A DNA stretch of 64,000 nt, from contig CM064431.1 of the NCBI GenBank assembly GCA_032690845.1, positions 27,534,300-27,598,299 on the forward strand, read 5' to 3'. The notes under the pieces are model-generated. The model was not told the origin of the DNA. It ran no database searches and saw only the letters and a list, made by a program, of their open reading frames with translations. Position numbers and translations under genes: made by a program. This DNA is from Eleusine coracana subsp. coracana (lineage: Eukaryota > Streptophyta > Magnoliopsida > Poales > Poaceae). Shown here in pieces: positions 1-10,954 of the stretch (position 1 is the stretch's first letter; each line of letters begins with the position of its first letter).

Positions 1-211
1 AAAAACGTTGTTAAAGATATAATATTACATAGAATAGATGACGAATAGATTTTCGTGGTGTAATCTATTTGTGGTGTGAACATCATAAAATATACTAAAG
101 CAATGTATTTCTCTACTTTTGTAACGTTTCAATACAATGTACTAAAGCAATGTATTTCTTTACTTTTGTAACGAAATTAAAACGCCACAGAAGGTTAGAT
201 TTCTTGTAGTG
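1..211. mobile_element. CACTA (En/Spm) transposon terminal fragment
   Basis: The segment ends with TTTCTTGTAGTG at 200-211, the inverse of the CACTACAAGAAA terminus known from many grass CACTA elements. A 34-bp direct repeat with one mismatch (93-126 and 140-173) fits subterminal repeats that bind TnpA-like proteins. The other end lies outside the window, so element size and flanking duplication cannot be judged. Terminus seen directly; family assignment by established knowledge of the terminus. Confidence 0.6.
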
Positions 212-738
212 TTTCTTTTTAATTTTATTCATAAATAAATATCTACATATTGGGTACGTTATAATTTTCAGAGAATCAGAGAAGTTCAACAAAATTTATT
301 TTACTATTTTAGGCCAAATATTCCATTTGAAATTGATTTGTGAAGTTACAGAAGATTCTCCCAAATCTACAAAAACCTGAAAAAAGAAAAGGACGTGTGG
401 GCCAACAGACCTGGCCCAAAAACCTGAAATTTTGTATTAACAGGATACAGAACTTATGATATTGAATGTCATAGTTCACAAAGTAGACAAATCAATCATC
501 CCATCTGTAAGTGAAAAAACCTATGAAAAACCATAGTTTTTTTTACTACCACAACAAGGCATCATATTAGTGGCATACAGCATAGTTATCATAGTAGACC
601 ACATGTTTATGTCAAAAAAGCTTTAATCCTAACCAATGCTTGGAATTGAATCAATGGGTGTAACTGCTAATCACAGGTTTTGAATTGCTATTGCATCAAG
701 TGTCGATATACAATTATAAGTTATCAATGGAAAAGTTC
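212..738. other. AT-rich stretch without recognisable gene
   Basis: I looked on the minus strand for the missing 3' half of the L10a gene (the region after the NKAGK motif) and did not find it. No other coding pattern, RNA gene or repeat boundary stands out. Confidence 0.5.
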
Positions 739-2011
739 CTTCCCTGCCTTGTTAAGACCAGGTCCAAGAAGCCGAGGAATCTGCTTAATGATGGCCTAGA
801 TGCAAGGAAAGCATGGTATTTCTTTGCAAGCTTCTTGACTAGTTTCTTGTTTTTGTTCATCTTTTTCATCCATACTGTCGAGGCCTACTCTCTCTGCCTG
901 CAAGCAACACAGAATCAAGAGATATAAACATAAATATCAACCATTCTAACCAGGACAAGGCAAGCAAAGTAGCATAGAACCAAAACATGCTTACTCAGGC
1001 TTAAATACATACTCCCTCCATTTATTATATGTCATTAGGACTATTCTAGTTCAAAAATGAACGGAGTAATAATCAATTTGAAGTACACAGAATATATTAG
1101 TTCCAGTTTCATGGGTTGACAAACCAGTGCTACATTCTTGAATATTTTGATAGGAAAGGTAAGAAGATGTATTAAGGAGTTCTGACATAACATGAAAACA
1201 ATGCAGCACACAACCAGTGCAGCATGGAACAAATCATGTAAGCTCATTCATAATTCAAGTTCTAGTATGAATAACAAACTTTTAGCAATAAGCAAGATAC
1301 AAGGGTACAGGCATAGCATACCTCTTCAACGTGCTGAGCATCACCAAGCATGCAAACCTTCATCTTAGGGCGAGGGATGTGTGGCAGCTTAACTGAACCA
1401 CTGAAACGCTTGTCCTTTTGAGGGAGCTTAACAGCATCATTCTGCAACTTACTGAAATAAGGCAAGAGACAGTTTGACTGTTCAGATATATGAAACAAGG
1501 GAGAACTGGCGACTTCAAAGTAGAGCAAACAAATTAAACACCAAATACACTAAATGGAAGTGGTGTACTTATCACTGAAGAATACAGGAATATTTCTTTC
1601 TAAAAAAGGAGATTGCAAGTCAAACAAATGTCAGGCAGATCTATTTGACAAACTAAAATTAAAACAAACGACCACATGTTAATATCGATTTGCTTTTCAG
1701 GAAACTCATTTTATAATGTTGTTCATTATACAGCAACTAACAAATGTGCCATCTATAGAAATCCAGAACACGCCAAATGCAAAAATAGAGCTATGGGCCA
1801 ACCAACTAGCGGATATAACAACTGCATCGCAAAAGCAAGGAGTACATGACTTATAAAGGCGTATATGCTAATTTAGCAACAAAGATGTTAATCCCAGGGA
1901 CTGCCAACCAGATCAATAAACATAACATAACAACCAACGCAGCATCGCATTTCAGACACAGAAGTCACACAGATATCCGAATTGAGAAGGAAGAAACGCA
2001 TGCAACCTCAT
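739..2011 (-). pseudogene. 60S ribosomal protein L10a (uL1) pseudogene, introns retained
   Basis: Functional copies encode a large-subunit protein of about 216 residues. Exon 1 is only ATGAG (2007-2011), followed by a GT donor at 2006-2005. Exon 2 (1322-1451) completes MSKLQNDAVK and continues with KDKRFSGSVKLPHIPRPKMK up to HVEE, followed by GTATGC. Exon 3 (739-897) begins after TTGCAG and carries NKNKKLVKKLAKKYHAFLAS and IPRLLGPGLNKAGK. Defects: about 34 codons are missing between NDAVK and KDKRF in exon 2; a net 11-base loss near 870 shifts the frame; one base is missing near 807 where LAS meets the AIIKQIP segment, which is in another frame; the C-terminal half is absent. Retained introns show a genomic duplicate rather than a retrocopy. 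Confidence 0.9.
1012..1066. mobile_element. Stowaway-like MITE remnant in L10a intron 2
   Basis: CTCCCTCCATTTATTAT at the left and AATGAACGGAG at the right are the ends typical of grass Stowaway (Tc1/mariner) MITEs, and TA lies directly outside both ends (1010-1011, 1067-1068). At 55 bp it is shorter than usual, so it is probably an internally deleted copy. Ends seen directly; family assigned from knowledge. Confidence 0.6.
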
Positions 2012-2521
2012 GGCGCCGGCGGTGCGTGCAGCTTTCGTGCGCGGAGATAGACAAGCGAATAGTGTCAGGTCGAAGAAACAGCCACCGTGAACTGGAGATA
2101 ACTATGGTTTTTCACTTCAAAGCGAATAGTGTCAGATCGAAGAAACACCCCGCATGGATCCGTGGCCGCCGTCACCGTCTAGATCTGCAGCCTCCGCGCA
2201 CGGATCCATGGCCGCCATCGCCGCCTGGACGCGCTCAGAGGTGAGGGAGGGGCGAACGGGCGGTGCGCGAAGAGGGGAAAGGTCGAGGTCCCGACGCTGG
2301 AGCTGCACCATCAGATCCATGCGGGCGGAGTCCGCCATCGCCGGATCCTAGAGGTCTCCGCCGCTCGGCGTAGCCGCAAGAGGAGGTAGAGGCCTCGCCG
2401 CCTAGGGTTGCGCTGCAGGGAAGGAGGGTAGCGGGGTTGAGCGTCGCGCACCGGGGAAGAAGAGCCGGGGAGGCACCGTCGCGCGTGCTTGCGAGGAAGA
2501 GGGTGGCGCAGAGAGCATGCG

Positions 2522-2575
<54 letters not shown>

Positions 2576-2666
2576 AGTGGTGGTGGGGAGGCGGCGGGTC
2601 GGACATGGGAGGAAGGAAGGGGCCGACGTGGTGGTTGCGCGCGGGGGGGGCGGCACGGGAGGAAGG
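2012..2666 (-). promoter_or_regulatory. GC-rich upstream region of the L10a pseudogene
   Basis: This is the 5' side of the minus-strand L10a start at 2011. It contains a 27-bp direct repeat with one mismatch (2054-2080, 2121-2147), a 12-bp perfect inverted repeat (CATGGATCCGTG 2153-2164, CACGGATCCATG 2199-2210), and the GC/GA microsatellite. Several overlapping open frames on both strands are low-complexity products of GC-rich DNA and I do not call them genes. A promoter role is inferred from position only. Confidence 0.35.
2519..2571. repeat. Compound (GC)n(GA)n microsatellite
   Basis: A run of alternating GC passes directly into about eighteen GA units. It lies in the upstream region of the L10a pseudogene. 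Seen directly. Confidence 0.95.
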
Positions 2667-3413
2667 TAGTGGCATTCGGTTAATCCGTTAATTCGGACCG
2701 GTTAATGCGGTTAAGAGAAACTTCGGTTAATGAAAAATGACAACCGAAGGTATCCAACAAAAAGACATAACCGTGTGGTTCGGTAGTCGGTTAAATCGGT
2801 TCGGTTACTTGGTAAACCGCACAGTCCAAGCCGTCCCTCTGGTCGCCTCGCTGCCCTGCTGATGCTTGCATGCATTGTCACCCGCTGTCGTCCGTGCGCC
2901 GAGGAAATTGACTGCACCTCGTCGTCGATGTCCTGCCGGCGAATCTCTCACGCCGTCACGTGAAGGCCGCCGCCTGCGAAGCCTCGCGCGCCGCCACGGC
3001 CATCAATGTCCAGCCGACAAACTTCTCACGCCGCCACGCGAAGGCCGCCGCCTACCAAGCCGCCACGCGAGGTCGCACACCCGTCGCCCGCCACCACCTG
3101 AGATGCGAGCATGGTGGATTGATGGGATGGCTTGAGGGTGAGGGTTAGTGGTCACGGTTGTGGTTAGCGTTTCACAGTCGTGGACTCGTGGGCCTGGTTT
3201 CTATGGGCCGTAGAGTGATTGTTGACTATGAACTTGGGTCAGATCGGTTGGTTCGGTTAGTCTAGGCTTAAAACCGCAAAATTAGCCGAAAACCGATCGG
3301 TCTTAAAATGAAAACCGAACCGATGATCAAAAACCGGATTAACCAAAAATTTCAGTTATTTCGGTGCGGTGCAGTGCGGTTAACGGTTTTGCGATTAACC
3401 GCGCCCAGCCCTA
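2667..3413. mobile_element. Non-autonomous hAT-like transposon, 747 bp
   Basis: The element starts TAGTGGCATTCGGTTAA and ends TTAACCGCGCCCAGCCCTA, imperfect inverted repeats resembling the TAGGGCTGGGC-type ends of hAT elements. A perfect 8-bp direct repeat GAGGAAGG lies immediately outside both ends (2659-2666, 3414-3421), the duplication size expected of hAT transposases. Both subterminal regions are packed with GGTTAA/CGGTT motifs (about 2680-2830 and 3240-3400) in opposite orientation. The 0.4-kb core is GC-rich with repeated CCGCCACGCGAAGGCCGCCGCC-like stretches and no transposase. It is therefore mobilised in trans if at all. Confidence 0.75.
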
Positions 3414-3559
3414 GAGGAAGGGGCCGAGGTGAGATGGGAAGAAGGAAGGAGGTGGGAGGCATGGGGTCGGACACGACCATGCTCCAAGCGGGAGTGAATA
3501 AAAATTTCAGGTCCGGGTTCGGTGTGCAGGTGACGCGTGATTTTATACAGCGTCTCCTA

Positions 3560-3728
3560 TTAAAGAGGTCCCATATTAGTGACGTGTCGTGTTAAAACAC
3601 GTCACTAATAATTAGCTATTAGTGACGTGTCTTGATGGTGGATTTAGTTTAGTGACACGTTCAGTTTTTATGTGTCACTAGAAACATTATTAATTAAGGT
3701 GTCATTTTTATGCCTTTTTTACATAGTG
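3560..3728. mobile_element. CACTA-like right-end fragment
   Basis: Repeats of the form TTAGTGACGTGT and its complement ACACGTCACTAA occur four to five times, and the segment finishes with TTTTTTACATAGTG (CACTA inverted) at about 3715-3728. Clustered inverted subterminal repeats next to a TAGTG terminus are the hallmark of CACTA elements. The left end is not visible, so it could instead be a hairpin-rich MITE. Confidence 0.45.
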
Positions 3729-4440
3729 GTGAACGCGTATTTAGCAGAACTTGTCACTGGGATGCACAAGGAAGGTAGGGAGCCACATACACGAGCTCGT
3801 GGTCAGAAACTTACCACTGAGAGGGATATTTCCTCTACAGAATGAGGCTTGGTCTCACGGTCACGTTTGGGAAAAAGTTGACGAGGGAGGACCACGAGAA
3901 GATGGAGGGGGCCGGGGCGCAGATGAGGGTGGAATCCAGCAGTGCCGGAGTAGCGGGTGAGGCAGCGAGCTCGAGCTCTGAGCTCGTACAATAATGACGG
4001 GTTTGTGTAACGGGGAGAGAAGAGGGAGAGAGGAGTGTTGTGGCCAAAACCACGGGCAGGCGCTCGGTTTTGGGGCTGGTGTGCATTGTGGGCTGCTCAA
4101 CGATTAGGCCTGCACGCTTGCCTAGAAACTCGCAAGCTCCTTCGGCTCGCTCGTAGCTCGGCTCGACTTGGTTAGATGGTTTTTTAAGCTGAGCCGAGAT
4201 CATATTTTAGAATGGTTTAATAACGAGCCAGGAGCTGGCTAGTAAGTCATACAAGCTCTATGAGACATAAGACTCAAATAAAAACTCCTATGAGTATTCG
4301 TAACTTATCTTAAGGCCCAAATATAGTCACGTGTTGTGTTAATTTAAATTTGACTTCTTATCTGCTCATGTTGGAAGCAGAGCGAAGAGTAGTTATTTAT
4401 TATATATAACTAATAATAAATAAATTCATCATCACTTCTT
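3729..4440. other. Intergenic stretch with GAGCTCG/GGCTCG repeats
   Basis: No gene is seen. Between about 3965 and 4240 there are many GAGCTCG, GCTCGGCTCG and GAGCCGAG words in both orientations, similar to subterminal motifs of some hAT-type elements, but no pair of ends with a target duplication could be defined. Confidence 0.35.
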
Positions 4441-4474
4441 CTTGATGAGCTTCTTCTAAGATTCATCTTTCTCA

Positions 4475-4915
4475 TCACAATAGCAAGATCTTCCGTATCA
4501 ATCTAAACTTCATCATCCTCAAGATCATCTTCTCCTTCTTGTTGCACTGGTTGCTTTGATCTTCATCAACTTGAAGTGCAAGCTTTGAGGGTTGAGCATC
4601 ATCCATGCCCTCCTTGTAGTTCTCAAATGTAACAAGCTTGCCAAGGATCTCATCCATTGGTCTTTTCTTCAATTTGCTATTTATGAGAAGAGTGACAATC
4701 ATCTCATAGCTGCTTGGGAAAAGCCTCATGAACCTTCTCTTGACATCATCATCTTTGAGCTTGATGTCCGGGCCAAGAGCATTGATTTGCTCTACAAGAA
4801 CTTGAAATCGAGAATACACTCATTAGCCCTCTTATTACGTAATAACTTAAAGGAGTTAAATTTATTCTTAAGCACATAGTACTTCTCTTCTTTTGCATCT
4901 AGTGTCAACATTTCT
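4475..4915 (-). pseudogene. Copia-A gag, downstream part
   Basis: The reading KYYVLKNKFNSFKLL followed, after a stop, by the 114-codon open stretch with QVLVEQINALG, RRFMRLFPSSYEMIVTLL and EILGKLVTFE matches the retrotransposon gag family of plant Ty1/copia elements (UBN2 type). At least one stop lies between the two parts, near 4814. It continues the gag fragment at 6443-6728, from which it is separated by an inserted LTR. No zinc knuckle is reached before the fragment ends. Confidence 0.7.
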
Positions 4916-4959
4916 TAATATCATCACTAAGTTTCCTTAGCAATGGTGCCAGAAATGTA

Positions 4960-6442
4960 TGTTGGTAATCTTTAACGAGTGTAGGTAATCCGTAATTAAG
5001 CACATGGAGAATACCGTTATAGCATTTCACGGGTATCGTATTTATTTTATCCCAAAGAAAGACGGGGGATTGATCAAGGTAATTACCATGTTCTAAACCT
5101 ACATAGTAGATTATAAGACAAAGTCCTCACAGGGGTAAGGATAAATAATCATGGATAGTGGACACATAGATAGCATACTTAAGATAAATAAATAAAACTA
5201 GCCTAGTGGAGAAGGACAAAGAAAGAGCTAAGTTCCTATGTTGCTTTTATATAGTTACATAGTCTAAATTATATACTATTATACAGACACATAAACAATG
5301 CAAGACAATCAGATCATCATATCCTGGGCATCTGGTTTTCCCCTACATCCACTGTATGATACCGGCCAAGAGCCTATTGCATAGCCGAATATGGGAGATT
5401 TCAAAGGACAGATAGGACCATCACCACCTACTGCCTACTCCTAGCAATCTGTGAGCCACACGACAAATAATGCATTCTATTGATCTACGCACTTTTCACA
5501 TCTCTAGAACAGTACTCCTAATCCCCTAGCGATGGATCAAAAAAGGAGTAATCACATTGAAGTGAACACTAAGCACATGGAAATGATGTAAGTCAAACAT
5601 TAGTCATGCATTGTTATAATGATATAAATAATGATTATATTAAGTGCTTATGTCTACATGGTAATATAGTATAACTATATTACTAACATATAAGCATAAT
5701 AACCACATACATCAATAGATCATATAGTCAAACAAGAAACACATGACCTAAGCATAACTATATAGAAGGAATAAATATATTAAATAGAACAAAGTCTTAC
5801 AAAAGGAGAAAGATACAAGAGCCATACCACAACTCCAAGAAAGACTTGGGAACTGAAGAAGACTCTATTATAAGCCTAACTCCACTAAAACTAGAGAGTA
5901 ACTCAAAATACAAAGAGAATAATGATTATTGGTGTGTGTTGTGGAGTGAAGCCATACCCTTCTATTTATAGGGGGTCCAAAAGCGGTTCTGAGGTTGGTA
6001 ACTCCCACCCTAAGTGGGACAACCGCCTTTGGAGAGTCGGTGAGAAACCACCAGAGGAAGCTAGGCCCCACTCGGCCCACTTCTTGTTCAGCAGAACAGG
6101 GGTGGGTCCTAGTGCCCCCTGGCTGTTCTGGGACACTGGTGGGTGGCCCCCTTTGACTCCTCCACGGCTTAGCCCTTTTGTCTGGAGTTTTGGTGCTGCA
6201 GGTGGGCAATTTGATCTGTGGGAATCCCCATTGGCGAGCTCTGATTGGTGAAAGTTGTGTTTCTTCACCAAATAGGTGTGTTTTCTTCTCCATTATTTCA
6301 TTGTTTCTCGTGCATGCGAGCATTTCTCCAAGAACAAGTGGATATTGTTTATTTCTAACTAACATGCATGGTGGGAATGTTAAATCCTCCTTTATTTTGA
6401 GTAATATTGATCGTCGGAAATGGTAGTTAACTACCGTCAACA
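4960..6442 (-). mobile_element. Solo LTR (same family as the 10955-14078 element)
   Basis: On the minus strand it begins TGTTGACGGTAGTTAACTACC and ends GATTACCAACA. A stretch near 5335-5440 is, in reverse complement, closely similar to 13735-13856 in the 3' LTR of the element nested in Copia-B. It sits inside Copia-A gag and carries no internal region or second LTR, so it is a solo LTR left by LTR-LTR recombination. The bases outside the ends (ATGTA and GAGTC) do not match, so the flank may have been altered. Open frames inside it on both strands are meaningless. Confidence 0.7.
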
Positions 6443-6728
6443 GAGTCCCCTCATGAATATTCTTGATTTGAGCCAAGATCCCCCTAACAGTAGTACTAGC
6501 ATCCAAACAAGCAAACACATCCTTGGTAATGCATGCAAAGATAGCATTCTTGGCTCTCGCATTGTTATTAATGAAGATGGCGTCACTAGCTACATTTTCT
6601 TGGGTTTCACCAACGATCACATTCTACACTTATGGATCAATGGACTCAAGGTAGGCTTGCATACGAGCCTTCCAATAAAAATAGTCCTCCCCATCGAAAA
6701 TGTGCATGTTCCCCATCTCTCCCGACAT
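6443..6728 (-). pseudogene. Copia-A gag, N-terminal part
   Basis: ATG at 6728 opens a frame with GEMGNMHIFDGEDYFYWKAR, then two in-frame stops (TAA, TAG) near 6630, then VIVGETQENVASDAIFINNN and VRGILAQIKNIHEGT. This is the N-terminus of a copia-type Gag that builds the virus-like particle. The start lies 35 bases after the primer-binding site. The frame is broken at 6442 by the solo LTR. Confidence 0.75.
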
Positions 6729-6762
6729 CCTACAAGGCGATTAAGCCTTATTTTAAGCACTT

Positions 6763-6775
6763 GGCTCTGATACCA
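6763..6775 (-). promoter_or_regulatory. Copia-A primer-binding site
   Basis: Minus-strand TGGTATCAGAGCC matches the complement of the 3' end of plant initiator-Met tRNA. It lies two bases after the LTR end CCCTTTCA. Confidence 0.85.
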
Positions 6776-6777
6776 CT

Positions 6778-8400
6778 TGAAAGGGTCTAGTAGGCAAAGA
6801 GGGATGGGGCGGGGGGGGGGGGGGGGGTGGTGAATTGGACTGGTAATGTGGATCATCAACCCAATCAATTTCCAGCAAATCTCCCACCTTGCTAATGTCA
6901 AGTCCTATGCAATTCTATCAAGCCAAGACCCTAGCAATTCTAGTGATATGATGCAATGCAAGTGATGTCAAGCCACTCAATAAGTAAGCAAGCCCATGGC
7001 AGCCCTATCTCTACTTACACATAAGTGTGGAAATAAAGATGGTAAGTAAAGAGAGGTTTAGGAAATGCTCATTGATTTCTAGCCCGAGGTATCGGAAAGC
7101 TTACACACAAGTGTCGGAGTATTTGTCCCTCCCGCTACCTGCCGTGAAGTCCTTGCACACAAGACCGTATCACTCTCGGTGTGATGGCGTGGTTGTGTGA
7201 CCACTACTCATCGAGCCCTCGGCTTCTCGAGCATAAGCTTGCCTCTCTCAAGGACTTGCTGTGCTCCCGGAGTGCACGCATGGGTACTCTCTCATGATGC
7301 TCAAAACTTGTACGAACTTGTGACGACCTTCACAACACATCACGGTAATGATAGGCTCGATCACCGACACCTAATCGGTCTGGGCCTTACCATAGACCAA
7401 GAGTAACAAGACTAATCCTCTCTACAACCTCTCCTAGGCTAGAGATAGGGATGCTCTTGTGGTACTCTCCAAGACACTCAAAGATAGCTCCAATCTCCTC
7501 TTATCCTCTTGGCTCTCTCCAAGCTTTCCTAGTTCTCCAAATGGCCAACAAAGGTCAGAAAGACCCAAGAAACAACTATATATGGTCTCCAACTACTCCA
7601 CTAGTTGTTGCCAAAAAGCTGGTGCAACTGGGAACCAACCGCTGTAATGTACCACAGTACAGTACGATGACCAATGAATATAGTTACCATACAGTACGGT
7701 GATCTCAGCATGACCATACGGTGACCTCTGATCTTCAGTGCCTCTGTGCGCACAAATCCTCTAGGTCATAGTACCTTACGGCGACCTCACCTTAAGGTCT
7801 CCAGAGAGTACCATTTTCTGGCCACTTGAACTCCTCTAGTCACCATACCTTACGGTGACATAGCCGTAATGTCAACGGCAACATCTAAGTTCTAGCCACT
7901 TCCTTCTTCTCCTAGGTCACTATACCTTACAGTGACCTTGATGTAAGGTCTCTAGAGAGTATGTCAAAATGGCCTTCTGCGCTCCTTGTCTTGCCATATC
8001 TTATGGCGACCTCACCATACCTTATGGAAACCTCCTAAGCGCCATCGACTCTGACCATCGTCTTCGATCCTATCCATTGACTTCATGTTCTTGTTCCAGA
8101 GTCGATCTGGTGTGCAGTCACCGTACCTTAGGACGACCTCACCGTATCTTATTGTGATATGTCCTGAATCTGAAACTCCTTGTCATCTTGACTCCGTCAA
8201 GATCTTTATGGCACTCCACTGAGTCCTTACTAATAATCAAGGCAACCATTCACTATGTTCTTGTTTTGAGATAATAGTCTGTTCTATTTCCACATCACTA
8301 TATGTAGGCATTAATAACCATTTCATGTTGTTAATCAATCATCAAAACATTCATACCGTGGGGTTTCCAAACACCAATGGTCTTGAAGCTTACAGCTCCG
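6778..8400 (-). repeat. Copia-A 5' LTR (outer edge approximate)
   Basis: Its 3' end CCCTTTCA borders the primer-binding site. It includes an unbroken G run near 6810-6827 and a 0.5-kb zone of imperfect ACCTTACGGTGAC repeats (7640-8160). Open frames of 60-80 codons inside it are chance. The other LTR copy is not in the window, so the outer edge is inferred. Confidence 0.5.
7640..8160. repeat. Cluster of imperfect ACCTTACGGTGAC repeats
   Basis: Motifs such as CATACGGTGACC, ACCTTACGGCGACCTC, CATACCTTACGGTGACA, TACCTTACAGTGACC and CCGTACCTTAGGACGACC recur at least nine times. The unit is partly palindromic (GGTCACC/GGTGACC around TACGG). It lies in the Copia-A LTR and could be a decayed enhancer-type repeat. 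Seen directly; function inferred. Confidence 0.7.
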
Positions 8401-8410
8401 GCGAGGGAAG

Positions 8411-9300
8411 ATGTTGTTGAGCACTCCTATCGTCGTTGTTCCCCTTCCTGAACCCGGCGAGGTCATCACCGGGCTGATCCTAAACATGTGGTTCAGCAAA
8501 TTGCGAAGGAGGTTAGTGACACACCGTTTCCCCAGCTCACGGGCACCAACAATGAGGACTGGAGCCTCTTGATGCGTGTGAAGCTAGAAGCTCGGGGCTT
8601 ATGGGAAGCCATTAAGTTTGGCGATGCCAACCGCCAAGAGGACCGCTCAGCGGGTGACTCGTTGTTGTCCGCCATCCCCTAGGAGATGATTCCATCCTGG
8701 CAACCACAGAGACGGCGAAGGCGACATGGGAAGCAATCAAGATGATCTACATCGGGTCTGTTCGTGCACTGAAGTTGACGATGCATCGCTTGGTCAAGGA
8801 CTAGGAGCTACCCTCTTTCCATGACAACGAACACCTAGATGACTATGTGCTCTGCCTCTATGGCATGGTGAGCTCCCTTATCATCTACGGCGAGGCCATC
8901 ACCAAGCAGAAGGCCATTGAAAAGATGCTTCGCACCATCCCTCAAAAGTATTTACAGATCACGCTCTCGATTGAGACATTGCTTGACACAACCGATTTGT
9001 TGATTGAGGAGGTGACCGAGCACTTGAAGATTGCTGATGATCGCACCCCTGCAACAACATCACCAACTCCCGAGCAGGCAGACAGGAAGCTGCTGCTTAT
9101 AGAGGAGCAGTGGATTGCAAGGATGAAGGAGCGGCAAGCCGGCGACTCATCGTCAAGCGGTGGCGGCCACCGCAATAACAGCGGTGGCGGATCATATCTT
9201 CCACCACATGGATAGAGGAGCCAAGGTGGCCCTGGTGAAAATAGAGGAGCTGCCCATGACACATCACACGAGACGCTAAGCACCACTCTGATCGAGAATT
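8411..9300 (+). pseudogene. Copia-B gag
   Basis: PFPQLTGTNNEDWSLLMRVK followed by LEARGLWEAI, and further on AITKQKAIEKMLRTIPQKY and a Ser/Gly-rich tail, are typical of the gag of Retrofit/Oryco-type copia elements. The pieces lie in different frames or are separated by stops (for example after LLSAIP at 8682). The CCHC knuckle is only hinted at near 9300, where C-R-N-Y-G-K-Y-S-H can be read. Confidence 0.7.
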
Positions 9301-10910
9301 AGTGTCGTAATTACGGGAAGTACAGCCACTGGCCAAAGACTGTCGCAAGCCAAGGCGGGAGCAAGCAAACCTTGCTATGGAAGAAGGTAGAAGGCCCAGG
9401 ATTACTGATGAAACAGTTTTGAGCCCTGTCCCAATAGAGCACGACAAGCTCAATGACCACAAGCACGCGCACAAAGGTGCTAGCTTCCACTCGAGCAACC
9501 CATGTCTACCTAGAAGAGTTGTGTGCTCAGGCGTTCCTCGACATCGACAACAGACACCTCAGCGACAAGGGGTTCTATGACACTGGCGCCATGAACCACA
9601 TGACTGGGCATTGTGATATCTTTGCCAAGCTCAACCACAGCAACACCATCTCAGTTTGCTTTAGCGATAGATCAACAGTAAACATTGAATGACAAGCCTT
9701 TGTCATCTTCTTTGACACTGGCGGCAAGCATTGAGCCTTGACTTGCATCTACTACATCCTTTAGCTCAAGAACAACATCGTCTCTATGGGCAAGCTGGAT
9801 GAAAATGGTGCCATGGTGGAGATCAAGGACGACATGTTGTGGATCTAGGACCGCAACCAGAAGCTGCTTGCAAGGCTCGAGAACGACTGCTATCGACCCT
9901 ACGTCATGCGCCTCGACATCACGTAGCTGCTCTGTCTTGCTGCCTGCCAAGATGTCATCGGCTAGAGGTGGCACGAGCATTTCGGCCACATCCACTTCGA
10001 CGCGCTTCAGAAACTCGCCAAGAAGGATATGATGCATGACCTCTAGGTGATTGAGCACGTGGATCAGTTCTACGACACTTGTGTCATCACCAAGCAACGC
10101 CGCTCACCATTCCCAACTCAGGTAAAGTTTCATGTCGAGCACCCCCTTCTCTTGGTTCATGGTGACATCTGCGGGCCCATCACTCCAGCTACTCTGGCGA
10201 CAAGAAATACTTTCTGATGGTCGACGACTACATCCGCTCCATGTGGCTGATGCTGGTGGTGGCCAACAGCGATGCACTGGCTACAATGAAGTGGTTCCAT
10301 GAAGCATTAGAACTAGAGGGTGTCCGCTACCTCAAGATCCTATGGTTGGACTACGGTGTAGACTTCACCTCAATCGAGTTTGGCGACTACTGCGCTTCGG
10401 AAGGTATGCAACAACATCACTCGGCTCCATATTCCTTGTAGCAAAATGGCGTTGTAGAGCGCATGATTCAGAAGATCGTGGCGATGGCAAGAAGCCTGTT
10501 CAAATAGTGCGGCATGCTAGAGATGTTCTGGGGAGAAGCGATCACAACTGCCGTGTTTCTCAGAGTACCTACCGAGGCGCTCGATGGCAGGACGCTGTAG
10601 GAGGCCTGGTATGTCAAGAAGCCGGTAGTGAGCTTCTTGCACACCTTCGGGTGCATAGCATTCATGAATAAGATGAAGCCACACCAAGCCAAGCTTGAAG
10701 ACCACAGAATCCCCGTCGTCTTCATCGGCTATGAGGTAGGCACCAAGGCCTACAAGGTGTTTGACCCTATGTCCCGTGCATCCACATCACTTGCAACTTG
10801 GTGTATGATGAAAAGCGCAATTGGGACTAGAGCAAGGAGGAAGAAGAAGTCAGGCACCCTAGAGAATTCGTCATCGAGTCCACAACCATGATGTATGGCA
10901 CACCTACACC
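9301..10910 (+). pseudogene. Copia-B protease and integrase
   Basis: FYDTGAMNHMTG (about 9574-9609) is the aspartic protease site with its Asp retained. Integrase follows: MVDDYIRSMWLML (10217 on), LWLDYGVDFTS with the second catalytic Asp, then SAPYSL, a TAG, and QNGVVERMIQ with the catalytic Glu. After that come HTFGCIAFMNKMKPHQAKLE and VFIGYEVGTKAYKVFDP. Multiple TAG stops interrupt it (10441 and two more before 10628). The ORF ends a few bases before the nested LTR element at 10955. Confidence 0.8.
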
Positions 10911-10954
10911 CGCGAGTCCAGATCATGGGGGTGCAGCCTCTAGACCCGGCACAC

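Larger units (their letters stand above)
4440..8400 (-). mobile_element. Copia-A: truncated Ty1/copia retrotransposon split by a solo LTR
   Basis: On the minus strand the order is LTR (about 8400 to 6778), primer-binding site TGGTATCAGAGCC (6775-6763, complementary to initiator-Met tRNA), and gag from ATG 6728. Gag is interrupted by an LTR insertion (4960-6442), resumes near 4915 and is cut off near 4440. No protease, integrase or reverse transcriptase is left. The outer limit of the LTR near 8400 is uncertain because Copia-B begins there. Confidence 0.7.

Noticed and set aside
2235..2691. Overlapping 80-146 codon frames on both strands
   Set aside because: GC-rich low-complexity and GA/GC microsatellite translation (poly Arg/Glu or Ser/Leu); frames conflict and lack any family motif.
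5868..6440. Single 250-codon ORF ending at 5868
   Set aside because: Its first part is Copia-A gag but the rest is translation of the solo LTR; it is a chance fusion across the insertion border.
4960..6442. Exact target duplication for the solo LTR
   Set aside because: Flanking pentamers ATGTA and GAGTC do not match, so I do not claim one.
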